A DNA stretch of 64,000 nucleotides from Aldehydirespirator sp965221215 (GCA_965221215.1 OZ244872.1:1054001-1118000), one strand, 5' to 3'; positions 23,966 through 32,161 are shown, counted from the stretch's first letter. Numbers and translations are program-made. The notes: generated by a model from the letters alone, not told the origin.

Positions 23966-25165
23966 ATGGGCACAGTCGGGGAGCGCTACACCATCATCTC
24001 CTCGGACTGCCACGCCGGGGGCAACATGGCCGCCTACGAGGAATATCTCGACCCGGCCTGGCGAGACGAGTTCAAGCAGTGGCGGGGCGCCTACCGAAAT
24101 CCCTACCGCGACCTGCAAGACGACGGCCGGTCCCGCAACTGGGACGACGAGCGGAGGCTGTCGGAGCAGTACGCCGACGGCATCGTGGCCGAGATCACCT
24201 TCCCCAACACCGTGCCGCCCTTCTATCCCACCGGCGCCCTGATCGCCCGGCCGCCGTCGGGCCGGGCCGACTACGAGCGCCGCCTGGCGGGGATCGCCGC
24301 CCACAACCGCTGGCTGCGCGACTGGTGCGCCCGCTACCCGGACCAGCGCTGCGGCCTGCCCCAGATCTTCGTTGAGGATCTCGACGACGCGGTGGCCACC
24401 CTCCAGTGGGCCGCGGCCGAGGGGTTCCGCAGCTTTCTGCTGCCCCACATCCCGCCCGACAGCGACCTCCCCGGCTACTGGGATCCCCGCTGGGACCGGC
24501 TGTGGGCCGCAGCCGCCGACCTCAACCTGGTCATGACCCAGCACGGCGGCAGCGGCGGCCCCGACTATGGCGACTCGCCCGCGGCCGGCGTGGTGTTCTT
24601 GATGGAGGTGCCGTTCTTCGCCCACCGCAACCTGGCCCACCTGATCATGTCGGGGGTGTTCGAGCGCTTCCCGGCGTTGCGCTACGTGATGACCGAGCAG
24701 GGCGTGGGGTGGCTGGTGGAGGAGCTGCGCCGCATGGACGGATACCATCGCCAGATGCGCAGCGGGCGGGTCGGCGAGCTGGGCTTCGCGGCCGACATTG
24801 TGCTGCCGCTCAAGCCGTCGGAGTACTTCGAGCGCAACGTGTGGATCGGGGCCAGCTTCCCCTCGCCGGGCGAGGCGGCCGCCATCCGCAGCATCGGGGT
24901 GCACAAGGCCATGTGGGGCAGCGACTATCCCCACCACGAGGGCACCTACCCCTACTCGCTGGCCAGCCTCCAGCGGGCCTTCAGCAACTGGGGCGAGGCC
25001 GACCTGCGAGCGGTGCTGGCCACCAACGCGGCCGAGCTGTACGGCTTCGACCTCGACCGGCTCGCCCCGCTGGCCGCGGCCCACGGTCCCACCGTGGAGC
25101 AGGTCGCCACACCGCTGGCCGAGATCCCGGCTGAGGCCACCAGCCCCGCCTTCTTCAAGCCATGA
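23966..25165 (+). CDS. Amidohydrolase 2 (metal-dependent hydrolase) family protein
   Basis: TIM-barrel amidohydrolase of 399 residues. The first strand carries SSDCHAG (D14, H16), the version of the D/H-x-H motif found in a large actinobacterial group; VMTQHGGSGG supplies the next His, HLIMSGVFERFPALRYVMTEQG is the typical middle block, and MWGSDYPHHEGTYPYS carries the terminal Asp. Relatives include decarboxylases of the ACMSD type and various hydrolases; the substrate is unknown. GAAGGAG lies upstream of the ATG. The last 11 bases overlap the end of the convergent fructokinase gene. Confidence 0.85.
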   Translation: MGTVGERYTIISSDCHAGGNMAAYEEYLDPAWRDEFKQWRGAYRNPYRDLQDDGRSRNWDDERRLSEQYADGIVAEITFPNTVPPFYPTGALIARPPSGRADYERRLAGIAAHNRWLRDWCARYPDQRCGLPQIFVEDLDDAVATLQWAAAEGFRSFLLPHIPPDSDLPGYWDPRWDRLWAAAADLNLVMTQHGGSGGPDYGDSPAAGVVFLMEVPFFAHRNLAHLIMSGVFERFPALRYVMTEQGVGWLVEELRRMDGYHRQMRSGRVGELGFAADIVLPLKPSEYFERNVWIGASFPSPGEAAAIRSIGVHKAMWGSDYPHHEGTYPYSLASLQRAFSNWGEADLRAVLATNAAELYGFDLDRLAPLAAAHGPTVEQVATPLAEIPAEATSPAFFKP

Positions 25166-26090
25166 CGACGGCGTCGGGGAGCAGGGAGCGGGCCAGCAGC
25201 GCGGCGCCCAGCAGGCCGGAGTCGTTGCCCAGGGCGGGGGCGGTCACGAACCCGCCGTCGCCTGCGGTGTAGTCGGCGTAGCCGCCGAGGTCGGCGCGGC
25301 TCGCCGCCCCGATCATCTCCGCCAGGCCTGGCTGGCCGCCCACCCCGCCTCCGAACACGATGCGATCGGGGGCGAACGAGTAGACGAGCACCCGAACAAG
25401 CTGGGCCAGGTATGTGGCCTCCAGGCGCCAGATGTCGTCACGGCCGTCCATGTCGGAAGCGGCGACGCCCCGGCGCTCGGCCATGGCCGGTCCACAGGCC
25501 ATCCCCTCCAGGCAGTCGCGATGGAACGGGCAGTGCCCCGGATAGTCGTCGCCGGCGACGCGGCGCACCGGGATGTGTCCCAGTTCGCTGTGGTGCCGTC
25601 CCCGGAAGGGCTTGCCGTCCAACGCCACCGCGGCGCCGATGCCGGTGCCCACCGTGACGTGGGCGAGCCGCCGCAGCCGGGAATCGGCGGGATCCCCGCT
25701 GTCGCTAGCCGCGCTCACGGGCCGCTCGGGCCCTAGCACCTGCTCGGCCACCGCGGCTGCTTCCACGTCGGTCTGGATGTCGGCCGGCACCCCTAGCGAC
25801 TCCGACAGCCGGCCCAGAATCGGCACCCCCGACCAGAGCGGCTTGGGCGTGTCGGTGATCGAACCGTAGCCGGGTGAGTCAGGATCAAGATCGACCGGCC
25901 CGAACGAGGCGATCCCCAGCGCGGCCACCGGCCCGGCGGCGGCGAAGAACTCGGCTACGGCGCCCAGCGTGGTATCGGGGTCCGACGTGGGGATCAGCAC
26001 GGACTCGACGATGGTCATGTCGGTGGAGGTGGCCGCAGCCCGGAACTTGGTCCCGCCCGCCTCCACTGCCCCCAATAGCGCGTTCGTCAT
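25155..26090 (-). CDS. ROK family fructokinase with repeat-derived insertion
   Basis: Sugar kinase of 311 residues. ATP-binding GAVEAGGTKFRAA opens the chain, TDVEAAAVAE carries the catalytic Asp region, HVTVGTGIGAAV is the phosphate loop, and the zinc motif GHCPFHRDCLEGMACGPA is that of ROK fructokinases, which make fructose-6-phosphate. Between VLG and the phosphate loop the protein has an extra stretch beginning PERPVSAASDSGDPADSR. Its DNA (about 25681-25732) matches the core of the intergenic palindromic element, including 21 consecutive bases and the hairpin AGCGGGGATCCCGC. The chain stays in frame and all motifs are intact, so the enzyme is probably active. Confidence 0.9.
   Translation of the reverse strand: MTNALLGAVEAGGTKFRAAATSTDMTIVESVLIPTSDPDTTLGAVAEFFAAAGPVAALGIASFGPVDLDPDSPGYGSITDTPKPLWSGVPILGRLSESLGVPADIQTDVEAAAVAEQVLGPERPVSAASDSGDPADSRLRRLAHVTVGTGIGAAVALDGKPFRGRHHSELGHIPVRRVAGDDYPGHCPFHRDCLEGMACGPAMAERRGVAASDMDGRDDIWRLEATYLAQLVRVLVYSFAPDRIVFGGGVGGQPGLAEMIGAASRADLGGYADYTAGDGGFVTAPALGNDSGLLGAALLARSLLPDAVVMA
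25681..25735 (-). repeat. Palindromic element fragment inserted in frame in the fructokinase gene
   Basis: On the minus strand GGCCCGAGCGGCCCGTGAGC is identical to copies B and E, followed by a degenerate form of the AGCGGG...CCCGCT hairpin. Translation in the fructokinase frame gives PERPVSAASDSGDPADSR; copy B read in the corresponding frame gives PERPVSAANKSGNDPAATR. Related ROK kinases normally go directly from the helix ending AEQVLG to the phosphate loop, so this segment is extra. Confidence 0.7.
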
Positions 26091-26122
26091 CGCATCACCG
26101 ACTTGCCTGTCTTGTTCGAGGT

Positions 26123-27853
26123 TCAGCCCGTGTGGGTCACGCCCTCGGGCGGTGCCCGCAGTTTGCCCCAACACTCGACGGTGGCGTCGGGCCGCAACCC
26201 GCAGGCGTATCCCTCGCCGACCTCTACCGCGGCGAACGCCCCTTCGGGCGTGGCTTCGGTCCAACCCCAGCATTCAACCGCCCGGTCGGTGCGCAGTCCG
26301 CACGAGTGAACCTCGGAAGAGACGGCGACATACTCGCCGTCGGGCGCGCTGAGGCTTCCCTGAGAGTCGGCGCCCCAGCAGGTGACGGCGCCGGAGGCCT
26401 GCAACCCGCAGGTGCGGCGGTCGCCGGCCGCAACCGCGATGAACGATCCCGCCGGAGACTGATCGGGGTTGCCCCAGCACTCGACTTCACTGGCGGCGAG
26501 GATTCCGCAGGTGTGGCTGCTCCCCGCCGAGACAGCCGTGAAGACGCCGCTCGGAGCGTCGGTCTGACCGTGGGAGTTAGATCCCCAGCACTGCACCGCG
26601 CCGTCGGACCGCAGCGCGCAGGCATGCCCGATGCCGGCCGTCACGGCCGTGAACGGTCCCGGCGGCGGATCGAGAACGCCGAAGCGGTCGAATCCCCAAC
26701 ACACGACATCGCCATCGCTCCCAGAGCTCAGTCCGCAAGCGAAGTAGCTGCCGGTGGCGAGCGCCTCGAAGCGCCCGGCCGGCGCCTCCGTCTGCCCCAC
26801 CAGATCCGAGCCCCAGCACTGGATCGAACCGTTGGCGCGCAGTCCACAGGTATGGCTGCCGCCGGCCGCCAGCGCATCGAACTGTCCGCCGGGCGGATCG
26901 GCGCCCGCGCCAAAACGGCGTCCCCAGCACTGGATCGAGCCGTCGACGCGCAGGCCGCAGGTGTGGTCGGCGCCGACAGACAGCATCTGGAATCGGCCTT
27001 CGGGCGCGGCGGCCGCGCCGTGGGCATTGGAGCCCCAGCACCGCGCCGCCCCGTCGGCGCGCACCGCGCAGGTGTGGTCGATGCCGGCCGCGACCATGGT
27101 GAAGCGTCCGTCGGGCGGTCGTGCCTTGCCCAGAAAATCCGAGCCCCAGCATTGGATCGATCCGTCGGTGTGCAGGCCGCAGGTGTGGTCAGCGCCCGCG
27201 GCGAGGTCGGTGAAGCGCCCTGTGGGAGCCTCGGACTGACCCGCCTTGCTGTCGCCCCAGCACTGCACGGTGCCGCCGCCCCGCAGCACGCAGGCGTGCC
27301 CGCCCCCGGCAGCCACGGCCGCGAAGTGTCCGCCGGGCGGTGTCAGCAGCTCGCGGTTTGAGCCTCCCCAGCACTCGATGTCGCCGTCGTGGCGCCGCGC
27401 GCACGTCTGGTCCCCGCCGGCGGACACCGCCACGAAACGGCCGTCGGGCGCCTCGAGCCTTCCCAGCAGGCTGCTGCCCCAGCATTCGATGGTGCCGTCG
27501 GTCCTGATGGCGCAGCTGTGGCTGTCGCCCGCCGTCAGCGCGGTGAACCGGCCCTCCGGAGCGTCCAGCGCGCCGCTCTCGTTGACGCCCCAGCATTCGA
27601 TGGCGCCGCCGGCGCGGATCGCACAGGTGTGCCAGAACCCGGCCGCCACCGCTATGAAGGCCCCGTCGGGATCGAGGGCCGCTCGCGGCGCGGGCATCAA
27701 GGTTCCTGCCTGCGGACCGACAGTGCCGGCAGGCTCGACCGCCGGCCCAGTCAGCGGCGCGGCCGTGCCCGAGCACCCGGCGGCGATCATCACCGCTACC
27801 GTCCCGATCCCCAAGAGGCCGAGCGTGTAGGTGAGCGGAGCCAGCCCGGTCAT
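26123..27853 (-). CDS. Lipoprotein with 14 RCC1-like repeats (predicted beta-propeller)
   Basis: Exported protein of 576 residues. The N-terminus is a lipoprotein signal: hydrophobic LGLLGIGTVAVMIAAG followed by Cys27 (lipobox AAGC). The mature part is a tandem array of 14 units of about 38 residues, each with the pattern F-A-V-A-A-G--H-T-C-x-L-R--D-G--CWG and ending in GQ/..AP.G. The 14 CWG motifs place it in the RCC1/alpha-tubulin-suppressor-like superfamily, found in bacteria as cell-surface propellers; two seven-bladed rings would fit. Paired cysteines in every unit could form disulfides. The partner or ligand is unknown. The first residues of the signal (LAPLTYTLGLL) are encoded by an end of the palindromic element. 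Confidence 0.85.
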   Translation of the reverse strand: MTGLAPLTYTLGLLGIGTVAVMIAAGCSGTAAPLTGPAVEPAGTVGPQAGTLMPAPRAALDPDGAFIAVAAGFWHTCAIRAGGAIECWGVNESGALDAPEGRFTALTAGDSHSCAIRTDGTIECWGSSLLGRLEAPDGRFVAVSAGGDQTCARRHDGDIECWGGSNRELLTPPGGHFAAVAAGGGHACVLRGGGTVQCWGDSKAGQSEAPTGRFTDLAAGADHTCGLHTDGSIQCWGSDFLGKARPPDGRFTMVAAGIDHTCAVRADGAARCWGSNAHGAAAAPEGRFQMLSVGADHTCGLRVDGSIQCWGRRFGAGADPPGGQFDALAAGGSHTCGLRANGSIQCWGSDLVGQTEAPAGRFEALATGSYFACGLSSGSDGDVVCWGFDRFGVLDPPPGPFTAVTAGIGHACALRSDGAVQCWGSNSHGQTDAPSGVFTAVSAGSSHTCGILAASEVECWGNPDQSPAGSFIAVAAGDRRTCGLQASGAVTCWGADSQGSLSAPDGEYVAVSSEVHSCGLRTDRAVECWGWTEATPEGAFAAVEVGEGYACGLRPDATVECWGKLRAPPEGVTHTG

Positions 27854-27880
27854 CTCACACGGTCTCGCTCGACGCCCTAG
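27814..27880 (+). repeat. Miniature or deleted palindromic element copy overlapping a signal peptide
   Basis: AGAGGCCGAGCGTGTAGGTG at 27814 is a typical left end. About 35 bases on, CATCTCACACGGTCTCGCTC...CCCTAGG resembles an inverted right end, giving a short copy without the central core. The left end lies inside the RCC1-lipoprotein gene and encodes part of its signal peptide. The left end is clear; the right end is tentative. Confidence 0.45.
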
Positions 27881-28016
27881 GGGCCGAGCGAATCGGCGAG
27901 CGAATCCGGACCCTAGGGACGAGGCCGTGGCCCGGGCGGCCCGTGAGCAGAGCGAACGAGAGCGGGAATGACCCCGCTGCGACGCGACAGGCTTGCCCCG
28001 GTTTGCGCGTTCTCTT
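27879..28016 (+). repeat. Dispersed palindromic element, copy C
   Basis: The left end reads AGGGGCCGAGCGAATCGGCG and the right end TTGCCCCGGTTTGCGCGTTC is its imperfect inverse; both arms differ from copies B and D in partly matching ways (CGGCGAG opposite CCCCGG), which suggests that pairing has been kept. The core contains GGGCGGCCCGTGAGCAGAGC and the conserved hairpin AGCGGG-AATGAC-CCCGCT. It lies between the RCC1 lipoprotein and xylA. Confidence 0.8.
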
Positions 28017-28099
28017 GGGAGAATCTGCACCAGCCGCTCCCTGTTCGCCCGGCCTCCACGACGCGACCATAGGAACCGGGATTGTGACGACGGGGGTTC

Positions 28100-28105
28100 T
28101 AGTAT
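28100..28105 (+). promoter_or_regulatory. Putative -10 box TAGTAT for a leaderless xylA transcript
   Basis: TAGTAT ends exactly 6 bases before the GTG start at 28112, and no Shine-Dalgarno sequence is visible. It lies 84 bases after element copy C. Confidence 0.55.
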
Positions 28106-28111
28106 CGCGCC

Positions 28112-29443
28112 GTGGCCGAGTTCTTCACCGAGGTCGCCGAGCCGATCCGCTTCGGCGGGCCCGACAGCGACGATCCGCTGACCTACCGCTGGTACGACGC
28201 CGACCGGACCGTGGGCGAGCGCACCATGGCCGAGCACCTGCGCATCGCGGTCTGTTACTGGCACTCGTTCAACTGGCCGGGCAACGACGTGTTCGGCGAC
28301 GGCGGCTTCGACCGGCCCTGGCTGAACCCTGGACTCGATCCGATGGCCGCGGCCCGCACCAAGATGGCGGCTGCGTTCGAGTTCTTCGAGAAGCTCGGCG
28401 TGCCGTTCTTCTGCTTCCACGACCACGACATCGCTCCCGAGGGCTCCTCGTTCGCGGAGGAGTCCGCCAACCTCGCCGCCATGGTCGACGAGGCCGCAGC
28501 CCACATGGAGCGCACCGGTGTGCGGCTGCTGTGGGGGACGGCCCGACTCTTCTGGCATCCCCGCTACATGGCCGGAGCGGCCACCAACCCGGACCCTGAG
28601 GTGTTCGCCCGGGCCGCGGCCCAGGTCCGCAACTGTCTGGAGGCCACCCACCGCCTCGGCGGGGCCAACTACGTGCTGTGGGGCGGACGGGAGGGCTACG
28701 ACACCCTGCTCAACACCGACGTGGGCCGGGAGCTCGACCATCTCGGGCGGTTCCTGACCATGGTGGTGGAGCACAAGCACCGCATCGGTTTCGACGGCAC
28801 CATCCTGATCGAGCCCAAGCCACAGGAGCCGGTCAAACACCAGTACGACCACGACAGCGCAACGGTGCACGCCTTCCTGCAGCGCTACGGGCTGGCCGAC
28901 GAAGTGAAGGTCAACATCGAGGTCAACCACGCCACCCTGTCGGGCCACGACTTCGCCCATGAGGTGGCGGTGGCGGCCGCGGCCGGGATCTTCGGATCGG
29001 TTGACGCCAACCGGGGCGACGACCGGCTGGGCTGGGACACCGACCAGTTCCCCAACTCGGTGGACCAGATGGCGCTGGGCGTGTACGAGATCCTGAGAGC
29101 CGGGGGATTCACCACCGGCGGCTTCAACTTCGACACCAAGCTGAGGCGCCAGTCGATCGACCGCACCGACCTGTTCCACGGCCACATCGGCGGGATCGAC
29201 ACGCTGGCCCGATCGCTGCTGGCAGCCCACGCCATGTGGACCGACGGCGCGCTGGAGGAACTGCGGGCCGCCCGCTACCGGGACTGGGACAGCGAACTGG
29301 GACGAGCCATCATCTCGGGGCAGCGGTCGCTGACCGATCTGCACCGCCGGGTGGCCGAAGGCGAGATCGACCCTTCGCCCCGCTCGGGACGCCAAGAGGC
29401 GCTGGAGGGTCTGGTCAACCGCTACATCGAGCGGGTCCGCTGA
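28112..29443 (+). CDS. xylA: Xylose isomerase, class II
   Basis: Converts D-xylose to D-xylulose (and often glucose to fructose). At 443 residues it has the longer class II length. Active-site elements are FFCFHDHDIAPEG (H103, D106), LIEPKPQEPVKHQYD (E234, K236), NIEVNHATLSGHDFAHE supplying metal-binding Glu and His, and GSVDANRGDDRLGWDTDQFP supplying the Asp ligands. The start is GTG 28112, preceded by a TAGTAT box and no ribosome site, so the message is probably leaderless. xylB follows on the same strand, but element copy D sits between them beginning at the xylA stop codon. Confidence 0.97.
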   Translation: MAEFFTEVAEPIRFGGPDSDDPLTYRWYDADRTVGERTMAEHLRIAVCYWHSFNWPGNDVFGDGGFDRPWLNPGLDPMAAARTKMAAAFEFFEKLGVPFFCFHDHDIAPEGSSFAEESANLAAMVDEAAAHMERTGVRLLWGTARLFWHPRYMAGAATNPDPEVFARAAAQVRNCLEATHRLGGANYVLWGGREGYDTLLNTDVGRELDHLGRFLTMVVEHKHRIGFDGTILIEPKPQEPVKHQYDHDSATVHAFLQRYGLADEVKVNIEVNHATLSGHDFAHEVAVAAAAGIFGSVDANRGDDRLGWDTDQFPNSVDQMALGVYEILRAGGFTTGGFNFDTKLRRQSIDRTDLFHGHIGGIDTLARSLLAAHAMWTDGALEELRAARYRDWDSELGRAIISGQRSLTDLHRRVAEGEIDPSPRSGRQEALEGLVNRYIERVR

Positions 29444-29594
29444 GAGGCCGAGCGAATGGGTGAGCGAGTCCGGCTCATGCGGGCGAGGCCGTGGGCTGTG
29501 TTGTCGGGGTTTGGGCGGCCCGTGAGCGCCGCGAACAAGAGCGGGAATGACCCCGCTGCGACGCGACCGGCGCTCACCTACTTGCGCGCCCTCT
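29443..29594 (+). repeat. Dispersed palindromic element, copy D
   Basis: This is the best-preserved copy. Left end AGAGGCCGAGCGAATGGGTG with GAGCGAG next, right end GCGCTCACCTACTTGCGCGC then CCTCT; reversed, the right end aligns to the left along about 25 bases. The interior has GGCGGCCCGTGAGCGCCGCG and the AGCGGG-AATGAC-CCCGCT hairpin. It begins on the last base of the xylA stop codon and fills most of the 208-base xylA-xylB gap, so it may be transcribed with the operon and form a large RNA hairpin. Confidence 0.9.
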
Positions 29595-29651
29595 AGGCGC
29601 GCCATCGGCGGTCATTGCGGTGGCGGACAGCACACGGATCGGGCCGCGGCC

Positions 29652-31139
29652 ATGACCGTGCTAGTGGCCGGGGTCGATTCCTCCACCCAGTCGACCAAGG
29701 TCGAGCTGCGCGAACTCGACACGGGCCAGGTGGTCGCCGCCGGTCGGGCTCACCACCCGCCCGCCGATCCGCCCTGCAGCGAGCAGGACCCCCGGGCCTG
29801 GTGGCGAGCACTTGGGGAAGCCTTGAGCCAGTGCGGGGAGCGGCTGCGGGAGGTGGCCGCGGTGTCGGTGGCCGCCCAGCAGCACGGGCTGGTGGCGCTC
29901 GACCGCCGCGGCGAGCCGGTGCGCCCGGCCAAGCTGTGGAACGACACCACCTCGGCGCCCCAGGCCAACGAGCTGGTCGAACGACTCGGCTCGGCCGGGT
30001 GGGCTACGGCCTGCGGGTCGGTGCCGGTGGCCTCCTTCACCGTCACCAAGCTGGCGTGGCTGGTCGAGAACGAGCCCGAGGTGGCGGACAGGATCGCTCG
30101 CCTCGCACTGCCCCACGACTACTTGACCTGGCGGCTCACGGGCGAGCATGTCACCGACCGGGGCGACGCCTCCGGCACTGGCTGGTACGACACGGTCGCC
30201 GGCCGGTATCGGTCCGACCTGCTCGATCTGGTCGGAGGCCGCGCCGGGTCGGAATGGACGGCGACGCTTCCGCAGGTGCTGGCCTTCGACGCTGCGGCCG
30301 GCCGGGTCACCCCGGCAGCAGCGGCGATCACCGGGCTTCCCGACGGAATCGTCGTGGGCGCGGGAACCGGCGACAACATGGCCGCCGCGCTGGGCATGGG
30401 CCTGCGGTCGGGCGACATCGCGGTGTCGTTGGGCACCTCCGGCACGGCCTGCGCGGTCTCGGCCGCACCCACCCACGACGTCACTGGCGCAGTGGCCGGA
30501 TTCTGCGACGCGGCCGGCGGCTATCTGCCGCTGGTCTGCACCCTGAACGCGACCCGGGTCACCGATGCGCTGGCTCGATGGCTGGACCTCGACCGCGGCG
30601 AGCTCGCAGCCGCCGCGCTCTCATCACCTCCCGGAGCGGGCGGCGCGGTGATGGTGCCGTACCTCGACGGGGAGCGGACTCCGAACTTGCCCGAGGCCAG
30701 CGGGTCCCTCTACGGGCTGGCGTTCGACACCTCGCCCGCCGATCTCGCTCGGGCCGCCCACGAGGGTGTGGTGTGTGCCCTCCTCGACGGAGTCGACGCC
30801 CTGGCCGCGGCCGGCGCGTCGGTCGGGGGCCGGTTGCACCTCGTCGGGGGCGGGGCCCGCAGTCCGGCCTACCGCCAGGTCACCGCCGACTGCTGGGGCG
30901 AAACGGTGCGGATCCCGGCAGCCGAGGAGGCGGTGGCTACCGGAGCGTGCGTGCAGGCCGCTCTGAATCTCGGCATCGGCCTTCCCGACACCGCCGAAGC
31001 CTGGCGTCTGGGCGCCGGCGACGATGTGGAGCCCGCGCCGGGCGCCGACGCCTCCACAGTAAGGGCCGCCTACCGCCACGCTGCGAAGGCCGCGGCTACT
31101 CCAGCGGGAAAGGCAGCTGGAGCCACCACGGACGGCTGA
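29652..31139 (+). CDS. xylB: Xylulokinase (FGGY carbohydrate kinase)
   Basis: Phosphorylates D-xylulose to xylulose-5-phosphate, the step after XylA, feeding the pentose phosphate pathway. The 495-residue chain has both FGGY halves: VAGVDSSTQSTKVEL (phosphate 1 loop), AAQQHGLVALD and LWNDTTSAPQ (substrate site), DASGTGWYD, GTGDNMAAALG with the catalytic Asp, SLGTSGTACAV (phosphate 2) and HLVGGGARSPAYRQ (adenosine motif). ATG 29652 is the first start that yields the conserved N-terminus. The final 44 bases overlap the convergent molybdopterin-oxidoreductase gene. Confidence 0.95.
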   Translation: MTVLVAGVDSSTQSTKVELRELDTGQVVAAGRAHHPPADPPCSEQDPRAWWRALGEALSQCGERLREVAAVSVAAQQHGLVALDRRGEPVRPAKLWNDTTSAPQANELVERLGSAGWATACGSVPVASFTVTKLAWLVENEPEVADRIARLALPHDYLTWRLTGEHVTDRGDASGTGWYDTVAGRYRSDLLDLVGGRAGSEWTATLPQVLAFDAAAGRVTPAAAAITGLPDGIVVGAGTGDNMAAALGMGLRSGDIAVSLGTSGTACAVSAAPTHDVTGAVAGFCDAAGGYLPLVCTLNATRVTDALARWLDLDRGELAAAALSSPPGAGGAVMVPYLDGERTPNLPEASGSLYGLAFDTSPADLARAAHEGVVCALLDGVDALAAAGASVGGRLHLVGGGARSPAYRQVTADCWGETVRIPAAEEAVATGACVQAALNLGIGLPDTAEAWRLGAGDDVEPAPGADASTVRAAYRHAAKAAATPAGKAAGATTDG

Positions 31140-32088
31140 TCGGCTCCACTCGGGTCACCCACTTGACCCACCAGAAGCCCCGGCGGCCCGGCGCCACCAG
31201 CCGGACGGGCGCGCCGTGGCCCCGTCGCAGAGGGTCGCCGTTGTAGCCGACGGCCAGGTACAGATGAGCCGCGTCGCCGGCCGGGAACAGGCGGCTGTAG
31301 CCGGTCAGAGACGCGACCTCCAGGGTGGGCGCGTCGGCGGGCGGCAGCAGCTCCGTGAGCGGCACCGCGTCCCACGACTGGCGGCTCCACCATCCGCCGG
31401 TGCAGTCTAGGTCGGCTACGAGGGGCGCCGATCGAGCGTGCAGATCTTCCAGCGCAACCGCCCGGCCCGCAACAGTCAGCGGCCACGGCGAGTTGGGCAT
31501 CGGGGGCGAGCGGTCGTTGAGCCATATGGTCGTCGGCATCTGCGATGGGTTGAACGAGGCGATCTCGTGGGAGCCCGTGAAGCGCCGATTGCCGCCCACC
31601 GCGAGCTGCTGGATCCCGTAGGCGGCGCCGGCGGCCGCGACCGCGACCCCACTGCCCAGCAGAGCTCTGCGGTCTAGGTCGGCAACCCGGGGCCGGCTCG
31701 GACGGCTGGCGATGTGCCAGACCACCAGCGGGGCCAGCAGCCCGGCAAGCAGGACATGGGTCCAGAGCGCCGACCAGTAGCCCACCCCGTGCCACAGTCC
31801 GGTGGCGTGCAGGATTCCGAGGACCACGGTGGCCGCCACCAGCGCTGCGAGCAGCATCGACAGCCACCGGGTGGCCCGGCGCCGCTTGAGCCCGGTGCGG
31901 ACCGAGCCCCGGAGCTTGGCCGGGGCCAGGGCCAGAACGCTCAGCCCGGCCAGCGCGTGAACTACGGTTACCCAGCGAGCCCAGCCTGTGCCCACTCCCC
32001 AGGACGCCAGCCCGGTCGCGGCGGCCACGGTCACGAATGTGCCCAGCAGCAGATCCGTCTGGCGAGGCGTGAGCCACTTGTTTGTCAT
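31096..32088 (-). CDS. Molybdopterin-dependent oxidoreductase (sulfite oxidase-like) fused to a membrane domain
   Basis: Protein of 330 residues. The N-terminal half has four hydrophobic helices (about 12-30, 38-57, 77-96, 106-127) followed by a short helix at 141-158 after DLDRRALLGSG. Histidines H44, H94, H111 and H125 lie in or near these helices; H111 and H125 are 14 apart on one helix, as in di-heme cytochrome b proteins. The C-terminal half is an oxidoreductase molybdopterin-binding domain with DLDCTGGWWSRQ, where C229 is the expected Mo ligand, and GHGAPVRLVAPGRRGFWWVKWV. It probably passes electrons between an extracytoplasmic Mo site and the quinone pool; the substrate is unknown. 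ATG 32088 starts it. Confidence 0.8.
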   Translation of the reverse strand: MTNKWLTPRQTDLLLGTFVTVAAATGLASWGVGTGWARWVTVVHALAGLSVLALAPAKLRGSVRTGLKRRRATRWLSMLLAALVAATVVLGILHATGLWHGVGYWSALWTHVLLAGLLAPLVVWHIASRPSRPRVADLDRRALLGSGVAVAAAGAAYGIQQLAVGGNRRFTGSHEIASFNPSQMPTTIWLNDRSPPMPNSPWPLTVAGRAVALEDLHARSAPLVADLDCTGGWWSRQSWDAVPLTELLPPADAPTLEVASLTGYSRLFPAGDAAHLYLAVGYNGDPLRRGHGAPVRLVAPGRRGFWWVKWVTRVEPISRPWWLQLPFPLE

Positions 32089-32161
32089 GCTATGTTGAGT
32101 TATACAACTATTGCCTGATGGCCTCTACTGTTGAACATGCTACATTTTGGGAGGAATGACG

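Noticed and set aside
27854..29605. Upstream extension of the RCC1 lipoprotein to a 1160-residue protein
   Set aside because: The frame is simply open antisense to xylA because of high GC; the lipoprotein signal and lipobox fix the start near 27853.
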